A DNA stretch of 64,000 nucleotides from the NCBI GenBank assembly GCA_045105115.1, contig JBGCDE010000207.1:30308-94307 (forward strand). The letters run 5' to 3'. The notes under the pieces were generated by a model. That model saw only the letters and a program-made list of their open reading frames with translations. It was not told the DNA's origin and did no database searches. Made by a program: the position numbers and the translations under genes. Origin of the DNA: JAUIET01 sp045105115 (GTDB taxonomy: Bacteria; Pseudomonadota; Gammaproteobacteria; Pseudomonadales; JAUIET01). Shown piece after piece: positions 28,914 through 37,629 of this stretch (within the stretch, counting starts at the first letter, position 1; each line of letters begins with the position of its first letter).

Positions 28914-30398
28914 GTGAGTAAGGACCAAGCATCAGCCATACACCCTGCCAATATTGCTGATATACCTGCGTGGGATTTTGAAACCGACGTTGCAATTGTC
29001 GGTTATGGCGGCGCCGGCAGCTGCGCCGCGATTGAAGCAAGCGATGCGGGTGCGAAGGTTATGTTGTTCGAAGCCAGTAGCGACAGTGGCGGCTCAACAG
29101 CTCTATCAAGCGCTGAAATTTATATGGGCGGCAACGGCGGCACACGTGTCCAGCAAGCTTGCGGCTACGACGACTCCAGTGAAGATATGTTCAATTTCCT
29201 GATGGCTTGCCAGGGGCCGCAAGCCGATGAGCCGAAAATAAGAACGTATGTAGACAACAGTCTCGATCACTTCAACTGGCTGGTAGACAAAGGTGTGCCT
29301 TTCAAAGACAGTGAGTACAAAGAGCGCGCTATCATGTCGCTCACTGATGACTGCCTGCTATTCACTGGCAATGAGAAATCCTGGCCGTTCCGGGAAATCG
29401 CCAAGCCTTGTCCCAGAGGCCATAACCTTCACATAGAAGGCGATAATGGTGGCCCCTTATTCATGAAAGTGATGAGTGAAAACGTCAGCAAACGAAACAT
29501 CGACGTTCATTTTGAAAGCCGAGCACTTCGCCTTGTAACTGACGACAACAATGAGATAGTCGGCATCATTATTCGCCAGGATAAAAAAGAAAAAGCAGTT
29601 CGCGCACGCAAAGGTGTTGTTCTGTGCGCAGGCGGTTTCGTGATGAACGAAGCAATGCTAAAGCGTTACACGCCGTTTCTGCTTAAAGGTAATGCACCCA
29701 CGGGCAATCCAGGAGATACAGGCAGCGGAATACTAATGGGTATGGGCGTAGGTGCAGCCGCTATTAATATGCACGAAGGTTTTGTGTCACTGCCGTTTTA
29801 TCCACCATCGAGTTTGACCTATGGGATATTTGTGAACGATCGTGGCCAACGCTATATCAGCGAAGACTGTTACCACGGTCGCGTAGGCTATTACTCGCTT
29901 ACCCAGGACAGCGATCGGATTTACCTGATATTCAGCGCAGAAGACTTTGAGAGCTACCAGCAAGGCAATTACCTGGGGGCAGACATTGCCGGCACTGGCG
30001 AGACCATCGAAGAGCTGGAAAGTGAACTGGGATTGTCAGCAGGAAGCCTTAAAGATACGGTCGACTACTACAATAAGCACGCCGCGGTTGGAGAAGACCC
30101 ACAATTTAAGAAATCCAAAGAGTGGCTGAAGCCGTTAAGTGCACCGTATGCGGCGCTGGACTGCACGCCAGGCAGAGGCGTATTCGTGCCTATGTTTACT
30201 CTGGGTGGGCTAGATACACTGCCAAGCGGTGAAGTACTTACCGCCGATGGATCTGTCATTAAAGGCTTGTATGCAGCCGGGCGGACAACAGCTGGCTTAC
30301 CGCGCAGAGCGCAAGGTTATGCCAGCGGTATGTCAGTCGGCGACGCGACCTTTTTTGGTCGACTGGCCGGTACTGCGGCCGCCAGTCGCACTACCTAG
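28914..30398 (+). CDS. FAD-dependent oxidoreductase (3-ketosteroid dehydrogenase / fumarate reductase flavoprotein family)
   Basis: 494 residues starting at GTG 28914, with GGAG 7 bases upstream. An N-terminal FAD-binding Rossmann motif is present (DVAIVGYGGAGSCAAIEA), and a second flavin motif near the C-terminus (GLYAAGRTTAGLPRRAQGY). The cap-domain region resembles 3-ketosteroid-delta-dehydrogenases and flavocytochrome c fumarate reductases. There is no haem motif and no signal peptide. A desaturase acting on a cyclic ketone or enone is a reasonable guess. The divergent sulfotransferase and DUF1214 genes may belong to the same pathway. Confidence 0.8.
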   Translation: MSKDQASAIHPANIADIPAWDFETDVAIVGYGGAGSCAAIEASDAGAKVMLFEASSDSGGSTALSSAEIYMGGNGGTRVQQACGYDDSSEDMFNFLMACQGPQADEPKIRTYVDNSLDHFNWLVDKGVPFKDSEYKERAIMSLTDDCLLFTGNEKSWPFREIAKPCPRGHNLHIEGDNGGPLFMKVMSENVSKRNIDVHFESRALRLVTDDNNEIVGIIIRQDKKEKAVRARKGVVLCAGGFVMNEAMLKRYTPFLLKGNAPTGNPGDTGSGILMGMGVGAAAINMHEGFVSLPFYPPSSLTYGIFVNDRGQRYISEDCYHGRVGYYSLTQDSDRIYLIFSAEDFESYQQGNYLGADIAGTGETIEELESELGLSAGSLKDTVDYYNKHAAVGEDPQFKKSKEWLKPLSAPYAALDCTPGRGVFVPMFTLGGLDTLPSGEVLTADGSVIKGLYAAGRTTAGLPRRAQGYASGMSVGDATFFGRLAGTAAASRTT

Positions 30399-30416
30399 CG
30401 GCCTCTGCAAAGCCTG

Positions 30417-32093
30417 CTAGCGTTGCTTAGATCCTCTGGAGGTTCGTTCCTGGCGCCGCTGTGGTGCGACTTTTTGAACCCTGGGTTGCGCTCGGCTGGC
30501 GCTTGCTTGCCTGGCCGGTGGTGCTGCTCGTTGCTGGCGCACCATTGATGACTGGTTGCGCATTCGCTGTTGCGAGCGGGCTTGCTGAACAGCCTGTGGC
30601 CGCTGTGCAGGTCGTGAAGATCTTGCGCTTGTGTTTCCTGCGCGACTTATGCGGTTAGCATTAGTTCGACGCGGCGTATTCTCCATACGGCGCGAGGTAT
30701 TAGCAATACGCGAAGTATTAGCAATAGTTGCAGCGCTTGAGCGAGTGCCGCTAGTGCTTACTATACGGCGATTAGACTCAGTAGCTACGCGACGTTGCTG
30801 ACGAGATAGCGCACCATTTCGGGCCGCCGCTCCCCCTTTGAATGCACGCGTATTCATGTCAGGACGCGGCCTCTGATTACGCTCACCACTACCTTGCCTG
30901 TTCGAATTGCCGATTGCAGCAGACGTATCAACTCTGTTGTCACGACGCTCACTTTGGCGTCGTTGGTCGCGACGCTGCTCGACTGGTTCTGAAAAATTTC
31001 GAACCCTGTTGCCAACTATATAGGAGCCATTGCGGTTATAGCGGTGGCGGTAACGCTCCTGCGATCTATTTGAGTATTCATGTCGCCGGTCCAAACCGTG
31101 TCGACCATACGTGTTGTAACGACGCTGATCGTGTCGCCAGCGCAAACCGCGATAGGGACTGCGCCCGTAATGATTGTAGTTTCGCGTATACGAGGTATAC
31201 GGGCGATAGTGACTATAGCGGTAATAACGCTGATACGCGGTGCTGTGATAGGGCTGATAAAACAGATGGCCGTGGTGCCAATCCAGTGTGTGGTGTAGCC
31301 ATCCACCTAACAGAAGACCAACACCGAAATTAACACCTGCATGACTGTGCCCATGCCTATGCGACGTTCGATCACTATGCGAATAGACATAATCAGGGTC
31401 GTATACTGGCACATGAACATACAGAGGGTCTGCGTGAACAATACGAATGATGGTTTCAGACCCGGTACTGGAACGCTCGCGTACGACGTCTTGCTGCTCG
31501 CTGTCGTTAAGATGGCCAGCGGCATCAGCTTTCCTGCGCAAGCGCTGGATAGCTTCGAATACGGCATCTGGCTGGGCAAGAAACGCATCACCCAATTGCT
31601 GGGTCCATTCAATATCCTGGTTCATCTGAGCCAATACATCTGGATAACGGGTAAGCGCTTTAACACTGTCTGACCAATTCTGCTCATCTCGAACTTCAGA
31701 GTTCGGATTGCCCTCACGCCACCGCGCTGCCTGAACAATTTCCAGTGGATACGTTGAAGCCGGCAGCATCTCACTTAGTAATACATCAGGGTGCAAAGCA
31801 ATAGGTCCTAGCAACAGATCGAGTTGAGAATCGCTGTACAAAGAATCCAGTGGCGGCAAATAAATCTTTTCGCCAATTCGAACCGCGCCGGATTCATCGA
31901 CCTGCGGGTTATTGGTCAATAAAGCACTTACCGACGTACCACAACGCTGGGCAATACCACTCAGCGTATCGCCCGATCTAACAGTAAGAGGACTACTGCA
32001 ATCAGTAGCATTCGCGGCAACGACAAGCGGCGCAAAATTCATCGCGATTAAGGTGGAACTCATCACCACCGTTTTTCGAAGAAAAGACTTCAT
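30417..32093 (-). CDS. Exported LysM and DUF3300 protein with long Arg/Gln/Ser-rich tail
   Basis: About 558 residues from ATG 32093, which has GGAG at good spacing and gives a proper signal peptide (STLIAMNFAPLVVAANA). The frame is open further upstream without a convincing start. A LysM domain (VRSGDTLSGIAQRCG) binds peptidoglycan-type glycans. DUF3300 follows (LLLGPIALHPDVLLSEMLPAST; PLYVHVPVYDPDYVYSH). The C-terminal 230 residues are low complexity and strongly basic: Tyr/His-rich first, then Arg/Ser/Gln-rich. This layout is common in DUF3300 proteins, whose function is unknown. It is probably periplasmic or surface-associated and is divergent from the protease/FHA pair. Confidence 0.8.
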   Translation of the reverse strand: MKSFLRKTVVMSSTLIAMNFAPLVVAANATDCSSPLTVRSGDTLSGIAQRCGTSVSALLTNNPQVDESGAVRIGEKIYLPPLDSLYSDSQLDLLLGPIALHPDVLLSEMLPASTYPLEIVQAARWREGNPNSEVRDEQNWSDSVKALTRYPDVLAQMNQDIEWTQQLGDAFLAQPDAVFEAIQRLRRKADAAGHLNDSEQQDVVRERSSTGSETIIRIVHADPLYVHVPVYDPDYVYSHSDRTSHRHGHSHAGVNFGVGLLLGGWLHHTLDWHHGHLFYQPYHSTAYQRYYRYSHYRPYTSYTRNYNHYGRSPYRGLRWRHDQRRYNTYGRHGLDRRHEYSNRSQERYRHRYNRNGSYIVGNRVRNFSEPVEQRRDQRRQSERRDNRVDTSAAIGNSNRQGSGERNQRPRPDMNTRAFKGGAAARNGALSRQQRRVATESNRRIVSTSGTRSSAATIANTSRIANTSRRMENTPRRTNANRISRAGNTSARSSRPAQRPQAVQQARSQQRMRNQSSMVRQQRAAPPARQASASRAQPRVQKVAPQRRQERTSRGSKQR

Positions 32094-32236
32094 ATTGATA
32101 CTCCGCGCCCCAAAACTGTTAACTGACACAGCAAACCCCCTGGAAAGCGACTGGAAGGGACACTGCAGCCAGAGTAACACTTTACTGAGCACCAACTGAA
32201 CACTTCCTGAACAAGCAGCCGATAAACGCAATAGTC

Positions 32237-32242
32237 TATACT
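32237..32242 (+). promoter_or_regulatory. -10-like element immediately before the protease start codon
   Basis: TATACT at 32237-32242 ends only six bases before the ATG at 32249, and no Shine-Dalgarno lies between. If used, transcription would begin at or next to the start codon and give a leaderless mRNA. No good -35 is visible, so this is tentative. Confidence 0.2.
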
Positions 32243-32248
32243 GCATAA

Positions 32249-33550
32249 ATGATAACAAGCGCTAAAAATCAAACACTTAGGCTCATTATTACGATTGTAT
32301 TGCTGAACTCAGGCGTCAGCTTTGCGCAGTCGCAAACGGCCAGTACGCTTTTCGACCGCTACAGCAGCGGGGTCGTTCAGGTAAGAACTATCGACCTGGC
32401 TTCCGGCGACAAAACCAGTATCGGCTCGGGCTTTTCAGTTGACGGTGGCCGTTACGTGGCCACCAACTTTCATGTTGTGTCGCTGCTGATCCATGCACCC
32501 GAAACCTATCGCCTGGAACTGGTGGATGACGAAGGAGAAACGATAGAGGCCACGGTAGCCGCGATCGACGTGATACATGACCTCGCCTTACTTTCACCTG
32601 CAAGAGAGGTAACACGCAGCCTGCGGCTCAGAACAACAACACCGAGCCAGGGAGACCGAATATTCTCGCTTGGTAACCCGCAAGATCTCGGCATGACCAT
32701 TATCGAAGGCAATTACAACGGCCTGGTCAAGAAATCACGCTATCAAAAAATTCTGTTTAGTGGCTCACTCAATTCCGGCATGAGCGGTGGCCCGGCGATT
32801 GACTCGCGTGGTCGCGTACTTGGCATCAATGTCTCGAAAGGCGGTGAGCAAATTTCGTTTCTGGTACCCGCCGAACAATTGCAATTTGTTATAGATAAAG
32901 CGCGGCGAGCCAATTTGGGCAGTGACAATTCATCTGAATTTCAGCGTCCTGACTTCGTTGAGCAAATCAGAACAGCACTGTATAACGATCAATCTACCTT
33001 TTACAGCAAATTGCTGGAAGACGACTGGTCGCTGGAAACCTTTGGCGGCTTGATGCTACCCCAAAAAATAAGCAACACACTGAAGTGCTGGGGACATACC
33101 GTTGAAGACGACGACTTACTGTATGAAAGCTTCCATCAGCATTGCCAGTCTAATGACGCTATCTATATTGATGACAATTTTTACACCGGTCAATTCGAAT
33201 ACGATTTTGAATGGCTGGAATCCAATGAACTGAATACGTTCCAGTTTTACAATGCGGTTGAGCGGCGCTTCAGTCACAAATCACAGCACAGCGGCAGTGA
33301 TGAAGAAGACGTCAGCGAATATCAGTGTAATACTGACATAGTGAGCATTGCCGACAGTCGCTGGAAAGTGTCGAGTTGTTTTCGCGCCTATCAAAGTTAT
33401 GACGATCTGTATGACGCGCTGCTACTGATGGCAGCACTTGATAGCAATAACACCTCGGCCGTGTTGAAAGCATCAGCAACCGGAATCAGCCAAAACAGTG
33501 CCACCGCCCTGTTTGCCAAATTGATGGGGGCCATCGCATGGAAACCCTGA
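32249..33550 (+). CDS. Exported trypsin-like serine protease (S1C/HtrA-like, no PDZ seen)
   Basis: 433 residues with a signal peptide (IITIVLLNSGVSFAQ). The protease domain covers about residues 30-230. The catalytic triad is visible: His in VATNFHVVS, Asp in VIHDLALLSP and Ser in SLNSGMSGGPAID. The C-terminal 200 residues do not look like PDZ domains and have no family I recognise; they contain several Cys (CWGHT, HCQSN, YQCNTD, SSCF) that could form disulfides in the periplasm. The gene overlaps the following FHA-protein gene by 13 bases, so the two are co-translated and probably work together. Confidence 0.85.
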   Translation: MITSAKNQTLRLIITIVLLNSGVSFAQSQTASTLFDRYSSGVVQVRTIDLASGDKTSIGSGFSVDGGRYVATNFHVVSLLIHAPETYRLELVDDEGETIEATVAAIDVIHDLALLSPAREVTRSLRLRTTTPSQGDRIFSLGNPQDLGMTIIEGNYNGLVKKSRYQKILFSGSLNSGMSGGPAIDSRGRVLGINVSKGGEQISFLVPAEQLQFVIDKARRANLGSDNSSEFQRPDFVEQIRTALYNDQSTFYSKLLEDDWSLETFGGLMLPQKISNTLKCWGHTVEDDDLLYESFHQHCQSNDAIYIDDNFYTGQFEYDFEWLESNELNTFQFYNAVERRFSHKSQHSGSDEEDVSEYQCNTDIVSIADSRWKVSSCFRAYQSYDDLYDALLLMAALDSNNTSAVLKASATGISQNSATALFAKLMGAIAWKP

Positions 33551-34497
33551 TCATACAGATTGGTCTGAAGCAAGGTCGCAATGCCGACATTTACAAACTC
33601 AGTGAACGTGAGTTGTATGTGGGCCGCGCCTACAGTAACGATATTGTGCTGACTGATCCATACGTCGCACCTCAACAGTTGCGAATTTATCGTTACGGAG
33701 TTGGTAGTGACGAACTAAGTTGGCATATTAATGTTCTGGACGCAACCAATCCCGTTCTCGTAAACGGCGAACCTGTTGATTCGGCCACTCAATCTGTGCA
33801 GCCCGGCGACTCAATCACCGTTGGCCGTACTACCATGCGCTTGTATTCAGACGAGCATGAAGTAGAACCCACTCGAAAACTTCTTGTCAGCAGCTGGCTT
33901 CATACGGCCGCACAAAACGCCTGGATACCCGTGTGTTTGTTCGCACTTGTTTGCCTGACCGATAGCGTACTCAATTACGGCTTCGGCAACACGGATGGCG
34001 AATGGAAAGAACATGGCATCAGCAGCATCGCGGGTATGGGCTTATTGCTGGGCTGGGCAGGCTTTTGGTCAATTGTCGGCCGAGTATTGCGACACCAACC
34101 GCATTTCAATTATCAGCTGCTAGTCACAACCTTGATCGCCGCTATTGGTCTAACTCAAACACCTATTGAACTCTTTGCAGAGTTTCTAACAGACAGCTCG
34201 CACGTTAGAACCTTCATCGCTTATGCATTTGGTACCGTGTTACTGGCCTACCTGCTGCATTACAACTTATTCTTTGCAACAAATATCAAGCATACAGCGG
34301 TGTTAGCAATTTGCTTCAGCGTTGGGTTGAGCCTATTGGTATTTTTATTCTCTATGTCAGAAGAGAATGACTTCAGTTCAGCACCTGCATACTCAAGCAC
34401 TCTACTACCACCCGCTGTTAACCCGCGAAATGCAACACCACTGGATGATTATGTAGGCAGCTTTGGCAAAACATTCGCCGACAGTCACGAGCAATAG
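33538..34497 (+). CDS. FHA-domain membrane protein
   Basis: 319 residues. The N-terminal 110 residues form a forkhead-associated domain (LYVGRAYSNDIVLTDPYVAPQ; a DATNPVLVNGEPV turn), a phosphothreonine-binding fold. The usual Arg (GRAYSND) is present. About five hydrophobic helices follow (from AWIPVCLFALVCL to VGLSLLVFLFS), so the FHA domain should face the cytoplasm. A short hydrophilic tail ends the protein. It overlaps the upstream protease gene by 13 bases. No kinase or phosphatase gene is adjacent. Confidence 0.82.
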   Translation: METLIIQIGLKQGRNADIYKLSERELYVGRAYSNDIVLTDPYVAPQQLRIYRYGVGSDELSWHINVLDATNPVLVNGEPVDSATQSVQPGDSITVGRTTMRLYSDEHEVEPTRKLLVSSWLHTAAQNAWIPVCLFALVCLTDSVLNYGFGNTDGEWKEHGISSIAGMGLLLGWAGFWSIVGRVLRHQPHFNYQLLVTTLIAAIGLTQTPIELFAEFLTDSSHVRTFIAYAFGTVLLAYLLHYNLFFATNIKHTAVLAICFSVGLSLLVFLFSMSEENDFSSAPAYSSTLLPPAVNPRNATPLDDYVGSFGKTFADSHEQ

Positions 34498-34508
34498 CAA
34501 GGGGCGAA

Positions 34509-36395
34509 CTACGCCCCAGCAAGACGCTCAACCCACTGGTCAACAATACGCTGCAACACATTCAATGGTACTGCACCGTATTTAAGCACTTCATCGTGAT
34601 AGGCACGGATGTCAAATTTCTCGCCTAACGCTTCGCGAGCATTTTCGCGCAGTTCCAGAATTTTTAACATACCCACTTTGTAAGCGGTGGCCTGCGATGG
34701 CATAACAATATGGCGCTCTACCATTTTAGTAGCATCCCATACACTATTAGGCGTGTTCGTCACGTAATAGTCGATACCTTGTTCGCGGGTCCATTTTTTA
34801 GCATGAATACCGGTATCGACCACCAATCGGCAAGCTCGCCATAATTCCATAGCCAGCCGTCCAAAATCTGAATACGGATCTGAGTACAGGCCTATTTCCT
34901 TTGGAATGAATTCTGAGTACAAGCCCCAACCTTCGGTATAGGCCGTGTATCCGCCGTGCTTACGAAATTTTGGAACGCCATTGAGCTCTTGAGCAATAGC
35001 CAGCTGCATATGGTGACCAGGAATGCCCTCATGGTAGGCCAGCGCCTCCATCTGATACGTTGGCATAGACTTCATGTCGTAGAGATTGGCGTAATAAATT
35101 CCAGGCCGGCTGCCATCTTCCGATGGTCGTTGATAAAACGCCTTACCTGCAGATTGCTCGCGAAATGGTTCTACGGCTTTAACAATCAATTCGGCCTTGG
35201 GCTTGGTAATAAAAAACTCGTCCAATCGCAACTTCAAGTTGTCGATTAATGCGGTGGCTTCAGTCAAATAACGTTGCTTGCCTTGCTCAGTTTCAGGGTA
35301 GTAAAAGCGCTGGTCATCACGCATAAACTGCATAAATGCGCTTAAGTCGCCATCAAACTCAACCTGATCCTTAATAACGTTCATTTCTTCATGAATGCGC
35401 GCAACCTCACTGAGTCCAAGCTTATGAATATCTTCCGCGGTCATATCTGTGGTGGTAGTGCGCTTAAGTGCAACGTTGTAAAAGGCGTCACCTTCCGGCC
35501 ATTTCCAAACGCCATCATTGGTGTCAGCGCTCTTCTCCAGGGTTTGAAGGTGTTGTACCAAGCCTTCATAAGCTGGCTTAAGTTCAGTGAGTAGGGCTTT
35601 TTCTAATGAGGCAACAAGTGCAGCCTCTTTCTGTTCGGAAACCGCGCCCTTCTTTACCAGTGCGCTGACCTTCGACTTGAAATCTGCCAGCAAAGCATTA
35701 TCTTCTGCGTCGCTTTCAAAAGGCGCGCCTTTGATGATATTCAAGCTGTCACGAATAACGTGAGCAAAAACAAATTTTGGTGGCGAAATGCCGATAGCGG
35801 CACGTTCATCAATTCCATCGCGCATTTGGGCAAAGAAGGCCTTAACAGTCTTGACCCGATTGATATAGGCCTTGGCATCAGCCAAATCCGTAACCCGATG
35901 TTGATTTATCAACAGTGATGGTACCGCACTGTGCGTGCCATGCATTTGCTCAACAGGATAGTTATGCATACGCCATTTGAAATCGGCAATGCTGTTCTCA
36001 AGATCCTGACGCATCAGCTCAAAACTGAGCGCTTCATTCGGCTCTAAAAGATCTACGTTCAGCGTGTGCAATTCAGCAAGCTGACGCTTGTGCATTTCCA
36101 GCGTTTCGCGCTCATAGGCTTCGCTGAGGTTATCCCATTTATCATTGTCTTGTTGCCGGCCAAGATAAGTCTGATACATTGGGCTTCGAGCAACAGATTC
36201 TTCGAAGAAACGGGCAAACATTTCGTTGGCTTTACTGGCCTCCATCTGCGCATTCGATACTGCACTAGATTCTTGTTCTGCAGGTGCCTGCGACGCCGTA
36301 TTCGCGGTATTTTCAGCCCCGCAAGAGGGTAAAATTGACAAGGAAGCAACGACAGCAATCATTGCAGCCCATTTTCTATTCAATGCAAAATTCAT
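34509..36395 (-). CDS. DUF885 family metallopeptidase-like lipoprotein
   Basis: 628 residues. A lipoprotein signal (VASLSILPSC) is followed by a low-complexity linker and the DUF885 domain. The gluzincin-like zinc motif is seen as YHEGIPGHHMQ near residue 445, with a downstream Glu in AYTEGWGLYSE, as in the family. DUF885 proteins resemble M32/M3 peptidases and are thought to be peptidases, though few have been tested. It should act in the periplasm or at the outer membrane. AAGGA precedes the ATG at good spacing. It is monocistronic, convergent with the FHA gene. Confidence 0.88.
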   Translation of the reverse strand: MNFALNRKWAAMIAVVASLSILPSCGAENTANTASQAPAEQESSAVSNAQMEASKANEMFARFFEESVARSPMYQTYLGRQQDNDKWDNLSEAYERETLEMHKRQLAELHTLNVDLLEPNEALSFELMRQDLENSIADFKWRMHNYPVEQMHGTHSAVPSLLINQHRVTDLADAKAYINRVKTVKAFFAQMRDGIDERAAIGISPPKFVFAHVIRDSLNIIKGAPFESDAEDNALLADFKSKVSALVKKGAVSEQKEAALVASLEKALLTELKPAYEGLVQHLQTLEKSADTNDGVWKWPEGDAFYNVALKRTTTTDMTAEDIHKLGLSEVARIHEEMNVIKDQVEFDGDLSAFMQFMRDDQRFYYPETEQGKQRYLTEATALIDNLKLRLDEFFITKPKAELIVKAVEPFREQSAGKAFYQRPSEDGSRPGIYYANLYDMKSMPTYQMEALAYHEGIPGHHMQLAIAQELNGVPKFRKHGGYTAYTEGWGLYSEFIPKEIGLYSDPYSDFGRLAMELWRACRLVVDTGIHAKKWTREQGIDYYVTNTPNSVWDATKMVERHIVMPSQATAYKVGMLKILELRENAREALGEKFDIRAYHDEVLKYGAVPLNVLQRIVDQWVERLAGA

Positions 36396-36489
36396 GGTAA
36401 GAAATCCTTAAGCGCGTATTAGTCGTGAAACGATCGAATTCGTATTTCCCTCAATGAATTACCGCGCAAGCCCGCCGGTTTGCAGCCGA

Positions 36490-36678
36490 TCATTCGCTGT
36501 CGGTAGTGACCCACACAGACGCATGGCCGAAGCCATCGACCGAGACCGTGAGTTCGATAGGGCGACAACACACCTGACAGTCTTCAATATACTCTTGCTG
36601 TTCTACTGAGTCGTCGACCAACACAGTGATGGTTTCTCCGCAGTAAGGGCATTGGGTTCGCTGTTCTAGAAGCTGCAT
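36490..36678 (-). CDS. CPXCG motif-containing cysteine-rich protein
   Basis: 62 residues. Two Cys pairs (TQCPYCGE and DCQVCCRP) are spaced as in a small zinc-ribbon fold, and the first gives the CPXCG family its name. The function is unknown. It lies 12 bases downstream of the aldo/keto reductase gene on the same strand and is probably co-transcribed with it. The 94-base gap up to the DUF885 gene shows nothing recognisable. Confidence 0.85.
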   Translation of the reverse strand: MQLLEQRTQCPYCGETITVLVDDSVEQQEYIEDCQVCCRPIELTVSVDGFGHASVWVTTDSE

Positions 36679-36690
36679 GGGGTATGGGCA

Positions 36691-37617
36691 CTAAAGAGCA
36701 TTGAACGTATCAAGAATTTTTTGCCGCTGCGCCGCATCTGGCAAAGCACCAAAACCGGCCGCCATATTGTCTCGAACATGCTTGGGTTTACTGCTTGCGG
36801 GTATAACGCAGTTTGCCGCCGGATGGCCGAGAATCCATTTAAGAAACAGCTGCCCCCAGCTTGTGCACTGCAAGTCTTGGGCGATCGCTGGCAGCGGCTT
36901 ACCACGGCTGCGCGAAAATAAATCACCACGTTGGTAAGGCCGGTTAATTAAGGTTGCAATACCTTTGTCTCGCGCCATTGGCAGCAACACCTGCTCGGCT
37001 TCCCTGTCCATAATGTTGTAGCTTAACTGAACAAAATCCAGTGGCTCATTGCGCATAATATCAATCAGCTCACTGTGAAATCGGCCGTGCGATGTTGTGA
37101 TACCTAGATAGCGAATTTTGCCCTGCTCTTTCCATTCTCTTAGAGTCTTAAGATGTGTCTGCCAGTCTTTAAGATTGTGAATCTGCATCAGATCCATAAC
37201 CGGCGCAGACATCTTACGCATGGAGTCCTGCATTTGTTCAATACCGGCTTGTTCCCCACGGGTCCAAACCTTGGTAGCCGCAAACAAGTCTCCGGTATTA
37301 TCTAACTTAGGCAGAAGCTGCCCAACTATGCTTTCTGCGGGTCCATACATTGGTGAAGAGTCTAACAATTGCCCACCTTCGCTGAAAAAGATGTTCAGCA
37401 CTTCCAACAATTGTTGCTGAAACTCAGAATCATTCGGATTCACAAACGTTCTCGAGGTGCCCATACCTATCACTGCAAGTCGTTCACCGCTGGATGGTAT
37501 CGCTTTTTTAATCGGCAACAGAGTGTCTGCCGCCATTAGTGGCGGGACATTCGCTGCCAGAGCCAATAGTGCTGCACTCTTGATAAAATCTCGCCGGTCA
37601 TTTGAAGTGGGTGACAT
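36691..37617 (-). CDS. Tat-exported aldo/keto reductase
   Basis: 308 residues. The N-terminus carries a twin-arginine signal (DRRDFIKSAALLALAANV) with an AMA-like cleavage region (LMAAD), so the protein is probably exported folded with its cofactor. The aldo/keto reductase tetrad is visible as Asp and Tyr in LLDSSPMYGPAE, Lys in FAATKVW and His in LMQIHNL. The NADP-binding end is weaker (NCVIPASSKPKHV). The substrate is unknown. AGGA sits six bases before the ATG. It lies between the serine-hydrolase fusion gene and the CPXCG gene, all on one strand with short gaps. Confidence 0.88.
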   Translation of the reverse strand: MSPTSNDRRDFIKSAALLALAANVPPLMAADTLLPIKKAIPSSGERLAVIGMGTSRTFVNPNDSEFQQQLLEVLNIFFSEGGQLLDSSPMYGPAESIVGQLLPKLDNTGDLFAATKVWTRGEQAGIEQMQDSMRKMSAPVMDLMQIHNLKDWQTHLKTLREWKEQGKIRYLGITTSHGRFHSELIDIMRNEPLDFVQLSYNIMDREAEQVLLPMARDKGIATLINRPYQRGDLFSRSRGKPLPAIAQDLQCTSWGQLFLKWILGHPAANCVIPASSKPKHVRDNMAAGFGALPDAAQRQKILDTFNAL

Positions 37618-37629
37618 AATGATTCCTCT

